Shown: positions 21,540-30,527 of the stretch, piece by piece | Layout: every line of letters begins with the position of its first letter | How positions within the stretch are numbered: the first letter of the stretch is position 1 | NCBI GenBank assembly: GCA_021234155.1 | Contig: JAJEKV010000011.1 | Span: 3,781,069 to 3,845,068, forward strand | Direction: 5' to 3' | Length of the DNA stretch: 64,000 nucleotides | From: Isoetes taiwanensis | Taxonomy: Eukaryota > Streptophyta > Lycopodiopsida > Isoetales > Isoetaceae | The notes under the pieces: generated by a model | Told to the model about the DNA's origin: nothing | Databases searched by the model: none | The model's input: only the letters and a program-made list of their open reading frames with translations | Translations under genes and position numbers: made by a program

Positions 21540-22548
21540 GGTGGTTCAGCTCTTGTGATCCCCCCTTCTTCAAACGCGCAATCCCTTATGTAATAATTTC
21601 CTCCGCATCTATAGCAACCTCCCTTTGGTTCCTTAGATTCTTTTCGCGGTTTGTTTTAACTTCCCTTGTCTCGCTTCCTTTCGGAACCATTACTGTCGCC
21701 ATTATACCTCTTTTTCTTGAAATTTCTAAAGGATTCCTTATTTCATTTTTCTCATTTTTCTTTTTATCCTCATGATCTGAGGTTTCCTCATCCCAAAAAT
21801 CAACTTTCCTGGATTTTGGATTTATTTTCCTCTCTACTGCAGATGCTAGTTTTATAGCTTCGTCCAGATCTTTAGGATGCAGTATTTCCATCTCTGCATA
21901 GACATCATCCCTACACCCACTGACATATTTTCTTAAAAGCTCGTTCCCATCCAAATTTCTTATCAATGCCACCAAATGGGTGAATTTGGAATTGTAGGAC
22001 TGAATACCCTCTGTTTCCCCCTGTTTCAAATGGTCCTATTCCCTACGTAGCTCACTCTGGTAATTAGATGGTAGGTGATGTGTTTCAAATGCCGTTTTGA
22101 AAATTCCCCAATTCTTAATCTTTGGATTGCATTCTTGTCTGCCTTGCCACCATGTTTGGGCTTGGTCTTTTAAATAAGTATCCATGGCTTGCAGTATTTC
22201 CACATCCGTTGCCTGCACACGTTCAAAGAACTTTTCCCACTGGCTTGTGAAGCTGACAACCTTAACTAGCTTCGTCTTTCCCCTTTTGAAAGACGACATG
22301 TCTGCTTTCTCTAACCATTTTCTCAACTTAGGTGGCGATGGAGGAATTACTGGTGGAGGACCGTTATGCGGAGATTGCATATAAATTTCTGGGAGGAAGC
22401 GGTATAGAATAGACAACAATTCCACTTGCCTATCATACTCTTGTTGATTACGAGGAATAGGCAATGCTAACTGAGATGCAATATAGCTGGCATTGGACAA
22501 GACTTGCTGGTATTGTCCTTCAGTGACATTGAAGTGGTTCTGGGCCAT
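21540..22548 (-). pseudogene. LTR-1 gag (Retrotrans_gag plus CCHC remnant)
   Basis: Minus-strand frame from ATG at 22548. It runs 170 codons to an in-frame TAG at 22036-22038 and continues in the same frame from DHLKQGETEG for about 150 more. The part MDTYLKDQAQTWWQGR and the later IQSYNSKFTHLVALIRNL are characteristic of Retrotrans_gag capsid-like domains. After a frameshift it ends with a zinc-knuckle text CYRCGGNYYIRDC at about 21600. The protein would package element RNA. No protease or polymerase frame follows, and the internal region ends about 0.8 kb later. The single in-frame TAG may replace a Gln codon (CAG). Confidence 0.8.
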
Positions 22549-22569
22549 TGGTCAGGTGTTTGGATAGAT

Positions 22570-22585
22570 AGGCTCTTATATCAAT
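22570..22585 (-). other. Primer-binding site of LTR-1
   Basis: Minus strand just inside the 5' LTR reads TTGATATAAGAGCC, similar to TGGTATCAGAGCC, the complement of the initiator tRNA-Met 3' end. Several mismatches suggest age. Confidence 0.5.
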
Positions 22586-23466
22586 TGATATAACTTAAGA
22601 GGTCTTTACTACTCAAGGTCCGACAAAGTATGAAGTTAAGATCCCTTGCTTAGCTTAAACAATCCAAGACAAAGACTAGATGGCTGACAAGGCTTATTTC
22701 CCAGAAGCCATAGCAGCACAAGCAAGAAACAAAGCTTAGAAATAATCTTGGAGGTTCTATACCAGCTCAACACATGAACAAGAGTACAATGTTTCCACAA
22801 CAAAATATGAAGCAGTCGTTATCCTCCCAGCCGGATCCACATCTTAAGGCAATTTCCACAGGATTTAGAATGAAAAGGATCGATCAAGGCTTATTTTCCC
22901 TTCAGCTCTTGACCATCTATTCTACAGCAATACAAGCTCAGATGTACTCTGAAGCAATCGAAATTGGGGCTTGGCTCCAATATCCAGCTTCACAAGAAAT
23001 CAGCATCCGATGCTGGCAGAAGGGTTCTCAAGTATTGTCTTGAGCTGGCTCATATTTTTCTGCAAATGAGATTGGAATCAAAGCGACAATGAACGGATTG
23101 CTGGAGCTGGAATCAATAGTAGAGATCTTCTCCCTTTGAAAAGCATGCCGACATTCCTATTTGTAGACCGATCTGATTTTTGTTGCCTAAATATGTCCTT
23201 GCTTCAAAAGGTGTTCGCTAGTTTTGTGCCTCAGTTCGACCCCAGATGGTAGAGTGCGAAATGCTCGACGATGCCCTTTTTGTTAAAAATAGCTAGTAGA
23301 TGACTTGGCATGAACGTCCCTTTTTCTCTTGTATACTTTTTCTAATGGTTTGTGATATGCCTTCCAAAGTCACTTTTAATAATAATCCTAGGAACATTGA
23401 GAACTAGCATAGTAATTGCCTTAATTCTTTTTGCGTGGACCACTCTCCCATGCCTGCTCCATATCA
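22586..23466 (-). repeat. 5' LTR of LTR-1
   Basis: Plus-strand limits are TGATATAAC (22586) and CTCCATATCA (23466), an inverted-repeat pair typical of LTR ends. About 145 bp at 23297-23440 are absent from the other LTR. The rest matches 14717-15456 closely. Confidence 0.8.
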
Positions 23467-23639
23467 GGAGTCTCAATAGGATGGCCAATCCCGTTTCTTT
23501 TGCACCCTTCCTCGGCTCGGCCCCTCCGGGGCCTCGCCTCGGTTTTGGGCCCACCCATGTGCTCTTTTCTTTTGCACCCTTCTGAGGCGAGGCCCCACAG
23601 CCTTACTCCACCTCGCATACATACCTCCTACCAATATGT
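23467..23639. other. GC-rich segment with a repeated word
   Basis: TTTTGCACCCTTC occurs at 23498 and 23571 around a CG-rich core with the near-palindrome CCCCTCCGGGG. No gene seen. Confidence 0.4.
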
Positions 23640-23826
23640 ACTACCAATTTCAAACTATCACGCATTGAGGAGCTTAGTCACATAATTTCAAAGTATCCTC
23701 CATTGGGAGTTTACTCACACCTATTATCAACTCCAAAGTCTCACCCATTAAAAGCTGACTCACACTTACTACACCGACTACAGATCTATTACTACTTCTA
23801 AAGTATCACCCGTTGGGAGCTCTCTA
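23640..23826. repeat. Degenerate ~50-bp tandem repeats
   Basis: About four units with the core TTCAAAGTATC(A)CCCATTGGGAG followed by CTNACTCACACCTACTA. Divergence between units is high. Confidence 0.55.
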
Positions 23827-23838
23827 CATGGGATTGCG

Positions 23839-24153
23839 GTGGAGTTAAATTGTCATGCAGACGCCCCTGATTTGCCACATGAAGATGCTGCTGATATTGA
23901 TGCTTTTTACGACGCAGTTATGGAGAAGGGATTGGAGAGTGCAAGGAGTATGGAAGAGATGATTATGAAGAAGAGAAATGATGTGGAGGAGGGCAGCAAG
24001 AGAAGTGATAATGCATCCACATCAAGAAAAAAAGGGAAGAAGAGAAAGAATCGAGGCATTGGCAGAATTTTGGGTTCTGAATTTGTAGATGGTACTATTG
24101 CACAGAACATTGAGCAATATAAGTCACTTCAGAAAGACAAGAGGCTGACATGA
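23839..24153 (+). CDS. Unidentified open frame, possible last exon
   Basis: 105 codons opening with GTG, no ATG near the head, so if real it is probably an exon or a truncated gene. The peptide has an acidic N-terminal part (DAADIDAFYDAVMEKGLESA), a Met/Glu helix and then a strongly basic patch SRKKGKKRKNRGIGRILG, which looks like a nuclear or nucleolar signal. The sequence has codon-like composition and an untranslated T-rich tail after the stop. I do not recognise the family. The absence of an initiator and the tandem repeats directly upstream argue for a fragment. Confidence 0.35.
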   Translation: MELNCHADAPDLPHEDAADIDAFYDAVMEKGLESARSMEEMIMKKRNDVEEGSKRSDNASTSRKKGKKRKNRGIGRILGSEFVDGTIAQNIEQYKSLQKDKRLT

Positions 24154-24429
24154 GTACTCGCGAGATGTGAACTCTATCAAGTTTTGATGTGTTTCTAACA
24201 CTTTGCTCTTACTATCTTTAATCTGTAATGACTACTTGTAATGACTACTGATCTCTAATCAAGTCTTAAGTTTTGAGATATGTAATTGTCTTTGTCTTTA
24301 TCTTTACATTTTGCTTTTTTATTCTATTGTATCTGTTGTTCACAAATGTCAATTGCATTTTTATTCTATTTTATCTATTGTAACAGATGTTAATTGTTGT
24401 TATGTCTATTGTAACGAATGTTAATAGAA
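24154..24429. other. AT-rich sequence after the open frame
   Basis: Three imperfect copies of a TTATTCTATT-TATCTATTGT-AAC-ATGTTAAT type word (24318-24425). No gene. Confidence 0.3.
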
Positions 24430-24800
24430 TTATATCTTGACTGTTCTTCTGATTAATAACTAATGTTGTGGCTAAATAACCTGACTGATTGTCTGACTAT
24501 TGCCTGACCAACTGTCTGACTAATAATTGACCCATATTCTAACTATTACTATGACGAACTTTTTGACTAAGTATTTGACTAATATCATGACTAAATATCT
24601 AAGTAATATATTGACTAATTACATACCTAATTAGCTGACTAATTAGCTATTTAATAAACTAACTAACTGACTAACAAAATAAGATTCTATCTATTGCGTT
24701 GACTAGTCATCTGTCTAAACTGGTGATTAAGAGACCGACTAAACATATAACTAAGAGCCTGACTTTTACTCTGACTAATAATCTGACTAATATTCGTCAG
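24430..24800. repeat. CTGACTAAT-type degenerate minisatellite
   Basis: About 25-30 diverged units of 10-14 bp built on (C)TGACTAATA/ATCTGACTAA. No coding potential. Confidence 0.65.
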
Positions 24801-25453
24801 ATAAAACTCGTCACTACATTCGTCAGGAATAAGGTTTGGACAGTTGCCTGTTTTACAAAGGCTCTCTGACTAATGTTATGATGTTTAGCCATCATTCTCT
24901 TGTAGTGATTCTAGAATGGGGCTCGCATGAAAACGACAAAAACCTCCCACTCCATTTGCATCAAATTGAACGCTGCCATTTCTTAATTCCACTTATTTTT
25001 ATTCCATGCAATTGTGGCTGGCCAGTTTCCATGCAAGAAATCGTCCAATATTTGAACTAGGAAGTGAAATAGCATAGTCAAGAAAAAGTCACTAATCTGA
25101 ATGAAGCCTAGTCTAAAGACTTAAAAAAATGATAGTGTCTTTAAGCAAAGCCTTCGTATCAATAATGCCAAGTTTGGATCTTTCTCACTTGAAGACATGG
25201 GGCCTACTTTGAACTAACATTGCATTAGTTTCAAGAAATATTCGGATTATCCTGCTATTTGCATATGTTCGGTCCAGTTTGCAAGATCTAAAAAGTTATC
25301 AAGAAGCAAGAATTCTAGAAGGCCCAAGGAAAAAATCTCCTCTTCAATTTCCTGTATTTAGCTAGCTTGTTGAACCACAAATAACAAAAGAGAAGTGTAA
25401 GAAGCATCATGGGGGGATTTGGGTTGCTTCTTTTCTCGTAAGCAGGGGTAAGT
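24801..25453. other. Flank and leader of EF-hand copies
   Basis: 24945-25075 resembles 455-575, and 25165-25450 is the conserved leader block (GAAGACATGGGG-CTAC, TCCTGTATTTAGC-AGCTTGTTGAAC, GTGTAAGAAGCATCAT). It gives no protein. Confidence 0.5.
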
Positions 25454-25618
25454 ATAGCAAACATGGTAGAAATAAATGCCCTTCACACAAAGGTGCAATA
25501 CTTCTACGAGGACCTTTTATACGCAAAGAAGGAAGACAGTGAAGCTCTGTTTAATTGTTTGGATAGTAACTCTACTAGTAAAATATGCCGATTTGATCTT
25601 TACTCAACGACTTGGTAG
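25454..25618 (+). pseudogene. EF-hand family copy C, truncated, start codon lost
   Basis: The family start ATGGCAAAC is ATAGCAAAC here (25454). Reading on gives MVEINALHTKVQYFYEDLL and a decayed first EF-hand, CLDSNSTSKICRFDLYS, ending at TAG 25616. The loop has lost the Asp at position 5, and the Glu at position 12 is not kept. The second EF-hand, the cysteine module and the tail are absent. Confidence 0.7.
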
Positions 25619-25963
25619 GAAAGAAAATGGAGTCTTGTCTAAATTCTTTAGAACAATAGAAAAGCATAGGTGGTAGCAAGGAAAATGAAGTTTAAGAAAA
25701 AGACAAAGCCTTCGCAAGAAAAATGCCTAAGTTTTGGATCTTTCTCACTCGAAGACATGGGGTCTACCTTGACAATGTACAAGTACTCAGAAACTACATC
25801 ATGACTTACAAGCAATTATAATGTAAGAAATATTCAAGGAAAAAATCTCCTCTTCAATTTCGTGTATTTAGCCAACTTGTTGAACCACAAATAACAAAAG
25901 AGAAGTGTCAGAAGCATCATGGGGAGATTTGGGTTGCTTCTTTTCTCGTAAGCAGGAGTATGT

Positions 25964-26130
25964 ATGGCAAACTCGACAAAAATAAATGCCTTTCACACAA
26001 GCGCACAATACTTCTACGAGGACCTTCCACACACAGAGAAGGAAGATGGGCAAATCTCTGTGTAATCATTTGGACAGGAACCGTATTGGTAATATAAATG
26101 GATTTGATATTTACTCGACGACTTGGTAGG
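25964..26130 (+). pseudogene. EF-hand family copy D, truncated
   Basis: ATG at 25964 gives MANSTKINAFHTSAQYFYED and stops at 26063. After a one-base shift the loop text LDRNRIGNINGFDIYS continues to about 26120, where homology ends at the same point as in copy C. Copies C and D therefore share one truncation and probably arose by duplication of an already broken gene. Confidence 0.7.
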
Positions 26131-26300
26131 AAAGAAAATAAAGTCTTGTCTAAAATCTGTAGAACAATGACAACGGTCTTTAAATAGAAAAGCATAGTTG
26201 GTAGCAAAGAAAATGAAGTCTAGCCTTCCGTCTTAAAAAAAAAGGCATTGATCTTTAAAGCAGAGTCAGCTCTTGACTTGTTAAAACCTTCGTTAGAGAT

Positions 26301-26398
26301 AATGTTCGCCCGCAGGCCCTTACGCGGGGTAAGGAGCTGGCGAGCCCGGCCGGGCGAGCCTGGTCCGCACCCCGCGTAAGGGCCTGCGGGCGAACATT
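26301..26398. repeat. Perfect 30-bp-arm GC-rich palindrome
   Basis: Arms at 26301-26330 and 26369-26398 are exact inverted complements, with a 38-base loop that itself holds GCCCGGCCGGGC, a 12-bp palindrome. The similarity of the arms extends outward about five bases with one mismatch. It stands out against A/T-rich surroundings. Confidence 0.9.
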
Positions 26399-26403
26399 TT
26401 CTC

Positions 26404-26584
26404 ACGTAAAGTTAAGGGGGGAGGATATTTCTTGCCACGTGGCGCCATCGTAGCCACAAAAGTTTGATTACTCCGCTATCAGCCAGCATCGGAGGAGATG
26501 AAGCCAACATCGGAGGAGAGGAAGCGATTATCTGTTTTAAGGTCGCTTGAAATATGGCTAATATCCTCCCCCCTAACTTTACGT
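26404..26584. mobile_element. 181-bp MITE
   Basis: Termini ACGTAAAGTTAAGGGGGGAGG and the inverted CCTCCCCCCTAACTTTACGT pair over about 25 bp. It lies, with the palindrome just before it, where paralogous leader blocks (copies C and D) are continuous, so about 290 bp (26295-26587) are an insertion here. No clear TSD. Confidence 0.65.
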
Positions 26585-26823
26585 AACAAAAATGCCTAAG
26601 TTTTGGATTTTTCTCACTCGAGGACATGGGGTCTACCGTGGCAATGCATAAGTATTCAGAAACTACAACATGACTTACAAGCAATTATAGTTTTGAAAAA
26701 TATTCAAGGAAAAATTCTCCTCTTGAATTTCCTGTATTTAGCCAGCTTGTTGAACAGAAGGAGAAGACGTGTGAGAAGCACCATAAGTAGATCTGGGTTG
26801 CTTCTTTTGTCGTAAGTAGGGAT

Positions 26824-27354
26824 ATGGCAAATATATCAAAAGTAGATGCCCTTCACAAAAGGGCGCAATTCTTCTACGAGGACCTTTCAGCGACAGAGAA
26901 GAGGGAAGGCAAAGATCTGTTTGAGTCCTTGGATAGGAACAATAATGGTTATATAACTAGGAATGAGCTCTACTTAGCTTTGGTAGAACATGATATGAGA
27001 GTGCAGATTATGAGCTACTTTGACATCCTGGATAAGAACAGAGATGAGGTGTTGGATTTTGGGGAGTGTATTACACTCTACTTCATCATGAAGACCCAAC
27101 GATTTTGCAAAAATTGCAATTATATTTTGTTCGACCCCAACGAGTGCGATCAGTGTCGCATGAGGCCTCAACGGGGACTTTTATCTTATGGAAGCGGCTC
27201 ATCTTCTGGAAGCTCCCAGGCTGTCGTACCATACAACAGATCATCTTCTGATAGCTCCCAGGTTATGGTAGTGCATAATCAATCATCTATTTCCCCCTCG
27301 AGATGGGTAAGGAAGTGCCACAAGAAGGTGGATAAGCTCTGCACTATAATGTAA
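26824..27354 (+). CDS. EF-hand protein with CX2CX9CX2C module and C-terminal CTIM (copy E)
   Basis: 176 residues, paralogue of the gene at 12597. EF-hand 1 loop DRNNNGYITRNE (Asn at position 5) and EF-hand 2 loop DKNRDEVLDFGE are followed by FCKNCNYILFDPNECDQCR with the same CX2CX9CX2C spacing. The Ser-rich linker has repeats SSSGSSQAVVPYNR and SSSDSSQVMVVHNQ. A basic stretch near the end (RWVRKCHKKVDK) precedes CTIM, so a lipidated Cys next to a polybasic patch is plausible, as in known prenylated plant calmodulins; this is inference. The start is fixed by the ATG conserved in all copies. Leader sequence 26590-26823 matches that of copy B. No intron is apparent in the coding region. Confidence 0.8.
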   Translation: MANISKVDALHKRAQFFYEDLSATEKREGKDLFESLDRNNNGYITRNELYLALVEHDMRVQIMSYFDILDKNRDEVLDFGECITLYFIMKTQRFCKNCNYILFDPNECDQCRMRPQRGLLSYGSGSSSGSSQAVVPYNRSSSDSSQVMVVHNQSSISPSRWVRKCHKKVDKLCTIM

Positions 27355-27819
27355 CAGTTGCAATGGAGTGTCCATGCAACCTTTGTCCTTGTCTATTATT
27401 TGTCTACAATTTGTCCTTGTCCACTATTTGCTCAAGAAGCTAAAGGGCTTTTGCCTTTTAACCCTTGTTTATACTAGTTAAGTTGCTAGGCATAACCTAG
27501 AAACCTATAAATGATAAGCCAGCAATGCTATTAAGCAATCCTATACGGTTCAATTAGTAATGTACTTCTCTGCCTCCGTGCGTGGACAATAAAAACCATC
27601 CAATTCAATTCAATTTAAGCTTTAAATCAATATCTAATATAATAACAGGCGGTTGTTTTTGTACACTTTTCACTATGGTTTTGCTTTGATTTAGTGGCAT
27701 ATTAAACCGGGTGTATGAATGTGTATATCTAGAGTGCATACCCTATTTATCATTAATGTAAACAACAGTTGCCTCAAATTACTGTTAATTACAACATATT
27801 TTAGGAGCGGCGCCGCTGA
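27355..27819 (+). other. Downstream flank with LINE 3' end at 27575-27622
   Basis: The text GTGCGTGGACAATAAAAACC followed by AATTC repeats (27578-27615) is the common 3' end of the microsatellite-tailed LINEs. The body upstream is not recognisable, so the copy is a short 5'-truncated one. Confidence 0.5.
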
Positions 27820-28330
27820 AGATTCAATGTGTGCTATTCTCGAAGCCCTATACTTCCTCTTCTTCTGCATCCAAGCAATCCCATTACCATAAATTTAGCC
27901 CCTTCTTGGAAGCAAGGGGCAATCTGACAGATTGCAATTGCCTTTCCCATCTTTTGCTTCAATTTATTTGCCCAAGAGGGCTTTAGATGCCTTAGAAGAA
28001 GGTCCTGAACTATCCAAATGGGATGCATTTGCCGAATTGGACATTATTGGTTGCGAACAGAGGAGTAAAAAGGGAAATAGAAGAAAAATGACAATTCAAG
28101 CTTTCTCTGGAAGAAGCAGAGTGAAGAAGCAAAACACTTGGATCCACTCGCAAAGCAATAATTGATGGAAAGCAGGGAGGGACAAATCGATTTGCCTGGT
28201 CGGTTTGGTTTGGAGGTCGTTGGATTGCTGGAATCTGCTTTCATTTCAAGAACAACTCAGTTTTCCCATAAAAAAGAGCTTGATTAAAAACCTTTGAGGG
28301 ACTATGGCTGAGCTCCATTTCAAAGAACAT
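27820..28330 (+). other. Exon-like, unassigned sequence
   Basis: Frames in this stretch read coding-like text such as ALDALEEGPELSKWDAFAEL and, one frame over, VKREIEEK and RSKTLGSTRKAIIDGK, as if one exon with a frameshift were present. I cannot name the protein and see no reliable start. Treat it as a possible gene remnant. Confidence 0.3.
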
Positions 28331-28381
28331 GGAAGCTCGCTTCAGCTAGACGTAACTTGAGGCAAACCATTGTTTACGTCC

Positions 28382-28519
28382 GGTAATGCACGACCTTCGA
28401 GATTCCTGCCTAAAATTTTTTTCGGTGGTGACTCATAACTTCGCCGCTCGTTAGCCCCTCTGCTAGCGACACTACCTCAAAAAATTATAGGCCGGAATCT
28501 CTTCCAACCGTGCATTACC
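28382..28519. mobile_element. 138-bp MITE
   Basis: Begins GGTAATGCACG and ends CGTGCATTACC. The inverted similarity extends, with mismatches, over about 30 bp (GAGATTCC/GGAATCTC and GCCTA/TAGGC). No TSD could be fixed. Confidence 0.6.
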
Positions 28520-28586
28520 TAGTACACATTCATGTTCCTATGGTCTTAGCCCTTTCATTTCTGTATTTTTTTTCTTATTTAATTGC

Positions 28587-28703
<117 letters not shown>

Positions 28704-28939
28704 GCACGTTTGCACAAACACAAGTTGACACTTTGAAGCAATTTTAGAGTGTCCACGTTGCTGCCAACTAAGATTTTTATCCACGTGGATACAGTTAGAA
28801 GCGTTGGATTTCATCTACGGCTGTGGAAATTCATGAAAATTCCACATGTGCAGGGTAGTTAGGAGCGCTTGAGGATCTACTGCGGGTTGCTTTTGCGTAC
28901 TACTTACTTGCACCACAGGACCTTGAAGACATGGAGGAA

Positions 28940-29660
28940 CGGAATGGCCGGATCCTCATAGCGCATCTTTGGAGGTAACACCCACATGGGATGTCGCCGT
29001 AAATCTGCTTTTGTATTTGTGGCGATCTCAATTCGGTAGAACGAGGCATTCATATGTGTAGCAAGGTATGCTTCCACAAGTAGGTTTTTCTTCCCCCCTT
29101 TCTATGCTTCTCATTGCCTTGGATTTCTTAGGATGTTAAGAAGGTGGAAAGAGGCCCCCTCGGCCGGGCATTGGAAAAGGTCAAAGAAGGTCTTGCGTTC
29201 TATGGGCGTTGTTCTTGTATTTTTTTCTCCTAAAATTATGACCGTAAAATGGGTTTATTGGTTTTGCGTGAGCTTATGTTTATGGGATTTATTTCTTTGC
29301 TTCTCGCCATTTCCCGACCCTATTGTGTCCAATATGTGCATGAAGAGAAGTTTTGTAGAGCATATGCTTCCATGTGATGTTCGATTCCGTTTCCTTGGCA
29401 CATGTCAAGATTCATGTTGAGGTGCATGTCGCCGGTTCTTTTTCGGTGGTGGTGGAATAAGCAAATGCTATGAGAAGGTAATGTAGTTGGTCATATATGT
29501 ACTTTTTGAAGGCAGCTCAAGCCCGCCAAATATATATGTTGCAGGAAAGGTGCCGTTCATTTCAAGTGATGGATTACACCGGATACACATTTTCCTCTTT
29601 GTTTTGGCTATTGTTTACCTCTTTCTACCCTGTTTTGCCATGTTACTTGGTAGAACGAAG
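28940..29660 (+). pseudogene. MLO-family membrane protein remnant
   Basis: Several exons of an MLO gene can be read in order. SLEVTPTWDVAV, then out of phase SAFVFVAISI and VERGIHMCSK before a GT donor (28965-29065). DVKKVERGPLGRALEKVKE after an AG acceptor (29133-29194). LMFMGFISLLLA and, shifted, PIVSNMCMKRSFVEHMLPC (29265-29380). GKVPFISSDGLHRIHIFLF continuing LAIVYLFLPCFAMLLGRTK between TTGCAG and GT (29544-29660). These match the first cytosolic and membrane segments of MLO proteins, seven-helix proteins that set powdery mildew susceptibility in seed plants. Frameshifts occur within exon 1 and exon 3. Later helices and the calmodulin-binding tail are not seen. Called a pseudogene with fair certainty. 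Confidence 0.75.
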
Positions 29661-30344
29661 GTCATATACCTCCTTTTTATTTTGTATCCCAGGCAAGTTT
29701 AGAACATGTCAATTTTATACGTTTGATTATTCTCTCAATCAGTCCATTGGTGGAAACCCCTCGTGGAAGAGGAAGTGATCCATGTGCAAAGAAGACGTTT
29801 CTTTTGATGGTGATTTCCCTCGTAACTCTCTTTAATATCTTTTATTATTTGGTTTTCTTTGCTTCTTGAAACGATTCTTTTGTGTAGTATTTTGAATGTG
29901 CGATGAAAGTTAGTGCTTCTTAGTGTGGGAGCAAATGAACAATATGATCAATTTCCAATCCTGTGTGATCAATGGGATTCCGTGCTTAGTTCAAAGAAGG
30001 GCGTAATCATAGGCAAGAATGACGTAGAACCCAACAAAGAAGACGGGTGGCAGAACCAGGCAAAGTGAATTTTTTGAACTAAGGTAAGCGGCTTACACAT
30101 TCTTATTATGATATTTCGCTAGATAGTTTGTGAAAGGCGCAACTAGCATTCTGATGTATATGCATGTTGAAATTGAAATTGACATTGATAATCTGGCCAA
30201 AAAACATGACAAAATACAGCTTTTTACAAAATGAGCCGAAATCATTTATACTCTGAAAATCTTGTATATTACTGTATTTGATCCACTCGCATATCTTTAA
30301 CGTCTCCTCTGTCTTCTCATAACTCTTTAAGGTATTAAGGAAGA
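29661..30344. other. No gene recognised
   Basis: Could hold further degraded MLO exons (an AG acceptor precedes a short open stretch at 29692), but no MLO motif can be confirmed. Otherwise A/T-rich. Confidence 0.3.
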
Positions 30345-30527
30345 GTGGATAGAAGCATGTTGAGCAAGTCTGTAGAGAAATTGCCTGTATCCCATACTTT
30401 GCTCGAACATACTTGCGGCTAGGGCATTCCAGAAATGTACGTTCCTTTGTTTCCATCTGATCCATACAATATGGAGAAAGCCTTTGTTCCAGATCAATGC
30501 CATCCCATCTGGGTGGCTCAAACACGT
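30345..30527 (-). pseudogene. Possible LINE ORF2 C-terminal fragment
   Basis: Minus-strand text CMDQMETKERTFLECPSRKY and VRAKYG resembles the CCHC end of LINE-C (CGANEVEDEEHVILKCPAYQ). It is short, with the first Cys pair incomplete. It is the only hint of a LINE here. Confidence 0.3.

Larger units (their letters stand above)
14717..23466 (-). mobile_element. Gag-only LTR retrotransposon (element LTR-1)
   Basis: Direct repeats of about 0.74 and 0.88 kb (14717-15456, finished at 20794-20806; 22586-23466) flank a minus-strand gag. LTR ends are TGATAT...ATATCA. Next to the 5' LTR is a primer site resembling TGGTATCAGAGCC with mismatches (22570-22585), and before the 3' LTR start is a purine tract (20807-20825 on the minus strand). 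The true internal region is only about 1.8 kb, with gag and no protease, RT or integrase, so this is a non-autonomous TR-GAG-like element. A 5.3-kb insertion splits the 3' LTR. Outer flanks (GGCCT and GGAGT) do not give a convincing 5-bp TSD. Confidence 0.8.
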
